Assembly (NCBI GenBank): GCA_947485035.1
Contig: CANKQN010000058.1
Coordinates: 1 to 6,079, forward strand
Origin: Rickettsiales bacterium
Lineage (GTDB): Bacteria; Pseudomonadota; Alphaproteobacteria; Rickettsiales; Deianiraeaceae
Length of the DNA stretch: 6,079 nucleotides
Reading direction: 5' to 3'
Made by a program: the position numbers and the translations under genes. The notes below the pieces were generated by a model. The model did not search any database. It worked only from the letters and a program-made list of their open reading frames with translations, and was not told the origin of the DNA. This document shows, piece by piece, positions 4,917 to 6,079 of the stretch; the first letter of the stretch is position 1, and every line of letters begins with the position of its first letter.

Positions 4917-6026
4917 ATGTCTAACAGCAAGAACAAGAGATCTTACATAAAAATTTCTAATGGTGTGCTGAAAGAAACCGGTAGGATTGTATCTGGAAAC
5001 AACACACGATATCCTACTGGCAAAAACGCCAGCAAAATGCCAGATAGCAACCCTTTTGCAGACAAACAATCACGAACATTTTACAAAGCATCGTCTTCCA
5101 ACCCTTTTGCAGTCAAACAAGCCATGAAAAACAACTACATGGATTTGACCAATGGTAAAGAATCCAACACAGAACTTCGCTCTCAAAGTGGGACTGTAAG
5201 CAGCATGAGGAAACAGTCTGATAATCCGACAGAGAAACAAGTTCGTAAAATAGGCTTCAAGCCAAACATAACTCTGCAGGATTATAATTTTGGGCAAAAT
5301 AATCAGCAGACCGATAAGGAATTGGAAGAGACCATTGCATACCTCTCATCAAGTGATAACATGAGTCAGCTAAATAACAATGATATAATACGTAAGCATC
5401 TGGAACGAGTCGCAGACTTCTTCGAACAAAACAATTGGAAAGGACATGCAAAAGCACAAGCAATGGTTGACACTGCGAATTTAGACCCTTTGAGACTGGT
5501 GCAAATAAAGTATAAACTGAGTAATGCAAAAGATCCTCTTAACGGACGCGTGCAAGATGCAACTATAAAAGTAAGTGAATACAACACTGCAAAAGCCAGA
5601 CAATCGCTTGATAACCAAGCAAGAATTAGTACGGCATTAGTTAACGGCCAAAGAAGAAAGGTCACGAACCTAGAAAATGCAACGACTCACAAAGCAAGTT
5701 CATCTAAAGTTTTTCTCACTCCACAACAGCTTGCGTTGAGAGAAAAAGAAGTAAAATTGAGTAGGTCCGAAATCGATCAAAAGAAACAGATATTATTTAT
5801 GTTTGAGGAGCAGAAAAAGGCACAAGACGCGGCAGAAAAAGCAGCGGCACAGGCAGCGGCAGATGCAAAAGCAAAAGCAGCGGCACAGGCAGCGGCAGAA
5901 GCAGAGACACAAAAAAAAGTGGTGGAAGAGCAACAAGTGGTGGTGGAGGCGGAACAAGAAGTGGAGGCTAAAACGCTTGAAACGGAGGCGGTGGTGGAAG
6001 GAAGCAATAAAAAAAAAAAAAACTAA
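4917..6026 (+). CDS. Unrecognised low-complexity protein with Ala-rich coiled-coil C-terminus
   Basis: Not recognised; 369 residues from the ATG at 4917 (an in-frame TTG at 4905 is less likely). Residues 1-115 are Ser/Asn/Lys-rich and probably disordered, with two 17-residue repeats beginning SNPFA(D/V)KQ at 44 and 61. Residues about 120-250 look helical and globular (LERVADFFEQNNWKGHAKAQ, then MVDTANLDPLRLVQIKYKL). Residues about 266-360 form an Ala/Glu/Lys coiled coil, first with mixed heptads (LALREKEVKLSRSEIDQKK), then an AAAQAAA(D/E)A repeat resembling TolA-like linkers, then Val/Glu-rich sequence. No signal peptide or membrane helix is visible. It ends with four Lys codons inside a 14-A tract, Asn, and TAA-TAA-TGA. 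No ribosome-binding site precedes it. A structural, surface-linked or secreted role is possible but not shown. Its N-terminus MSNSKNK resembles MSNTHNK at 2909. Confidence 0.75.
   Translation: MSNSKNKRSYIKISNGVLKETGRIVSGNNTRYPTGKNASKMPDSNPFADKQSRTFYKASSSNPFAVKQAMKNNYMDLTNGKESNTELRSQSGTVSSMRKQSDNPTEKQVRKIGFKPNITLQDYNFGQNNQQTDKELEETIAYLSSSDNMSQLNNNDIIRKHLERVADFFEQNNWKGHAKAQAMVDTANLDPLRLVQIKYKLSNAKDPLNGRVQDATIKVSEYNTAKARQSLDNQARISTALVNGQRRKVTNLENATTHKASSSKVFLTPQQLALREKEVKLSRSEIDQKKQILFMFEEQKKAQDAAEKAAAQAAADAKAKAAAQAAAEAETQKKVVEEQQVVVEAEQEVEAKTLETEAVVEGSNKKKKN
5046..5122 (+). repeat. Two tandem 51-bp (17-residue) repeat units
   Basis: A stretch that is near-identical in DNA (5048-5069 and 5099-5120, one mismatch) recurs with a 51-bp period, encoding SNPFADKQ and SNPFAVKQ. 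After the shared eight residues the units diverge. The in-frame period and conserved DNA point to a recent internal duplication. Confidence 0.75.
5837..5899 (+). repeat. Exact 27-bp repeat in the Ala-rich coiled coil
   Basis: The 27 bp at 5837-5863 recur exactly at 5873-5899, a 36-bp period (12 codons), encoding K-AAAQAAA-(D/E). GC content is locally much higher than in the surrounding sequence. Such repeats can change copy number by slippage, altering coiled-coil length without breaking the frame. Confidence 0.8.
6009..6022 (+). repeat. 14-A homopolymer immediately before the stop codons
   Basis: Fourteen consecutive A bases encode the last Lys codons, followed by AAC then TAA, TAA, TGA in frame. 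The tract is long enough for replication or transcriptional slippage. One fewer or two more A bases would move reading into the frame of the Ala/Glu-rich sequence that runs to the right edge. Confidence 0.9.
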
Positions 6027-6036
6027 TAATGAAAAT

Positions 6037-6079
6037 ATGCAACAAGCAGTAACAGAAGCAGAAGCAGAAACAGGACCAG
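6037..6079 (+). CDS. Start of an Ala/Glu-rich open frame, cut off by window edge
   Basis: From an ATG at 6037 the frame reads MQQAVTEAEAETGP with no stop to the edge; only 14 residues are visible. Its composition resembles the Val/Ala/Glu-rich end of the preceding gene. It is either a new small gene starting 11 nt after that gene's stop, or the continuation of that gene displaced by the poly-A tract. Too short to identify. Confidence 0.3.
   Translation, partial: MQQAVTEAEAETGP

Noticed and set aside
5777..6007. A 76-codon minus-strand frame rich in Ala, Ser and Cys
   Set aside because: It is the antisense reading of the Ala/Glu coiled-coil repeat; the low complexity explains the open frame.
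1..6079. CRISPR array, insertion sequence or transposase
   Set aside because: No regularly spaced palindromic repeats, terminal inverted repeats or transposase motifs were found; the only repeats are in-frame within the 4917 gene or very short.

Overview
The window is AT-rich bacterial DNA with at least seven protein genes (both outermost ones are cut by, or run up to, the window edge) and one tRNA gene. The best clues to its origin are a well-conserved elongation factor Tu (3630-4817) and a pyruvate,phosphate dikinase/PEP synthetase regulatory protein (1901-2797, minus). EF-Tu wording such as the [20 protein letters not shown] stretch, the EVRELLSSY stretch and the [12 protein letters not shown] end reads most like a low-GC alphaproteobacterium (Rickettsiales/Holosporales or an uncultured host-associated lineage). 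This is recognition by eye, not a tree. A tRNA-Ile(GAT) standing outside an rRNA operon, a lone tuf, lineage-specific neighbours and the lack of visible Shine-Dalgarno sequences would suit such an organism.

Layout. Minus strand, 842 down to the left edge: a membrane-anchored pentapeptide-repeat protein, incomplete at its C-terminus. 843-953: a divergent promoter region. 954-1030: tRNA-Ile(GAT) with encoded CCA. 1061-1627 and 1631-1894, plus strand and 3 nt apart: a Panacea-domain (DUF4065/SocA-like) protein followed by an 87-residue two-helix membrane protein, which looks like an antitoxin-toxin pair beside a tRNA. 1901-2797, minus strand: the dikinase regulator, tail to tail with the pair. 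2798-2908: a short divergent promoter region. 2909-3525: an unrecognised helical protein whose N-terminal part appears to be in a different frame. 3526-3629: AT-rich leader of tuf. 3630-4817: tuf. 4818-4916: a strong UUCG-loop hairpin and a second hairpin, probably the tuf terminator. 4917-6026: a 369-residue unrecognised low-complexity/coiled-coil protein that ends in a 14-A tract and three successive in-frame stops; an Ala/Glu-rich frame opens just beyond and runs off the right edge.

How the genes relate. tuf and the dikinase regulator are housekeeping genes of translation and central carbon metabolism. The rest is accessory. The Panacea/membrane-protein pair is the best candidate for an undescribed system. 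The two unrecognised proteins flanking tuf share a similar N-terminus (MSN[T/S]xNK), and both sit beside A-rich tracts where frame continuity is in doubt.
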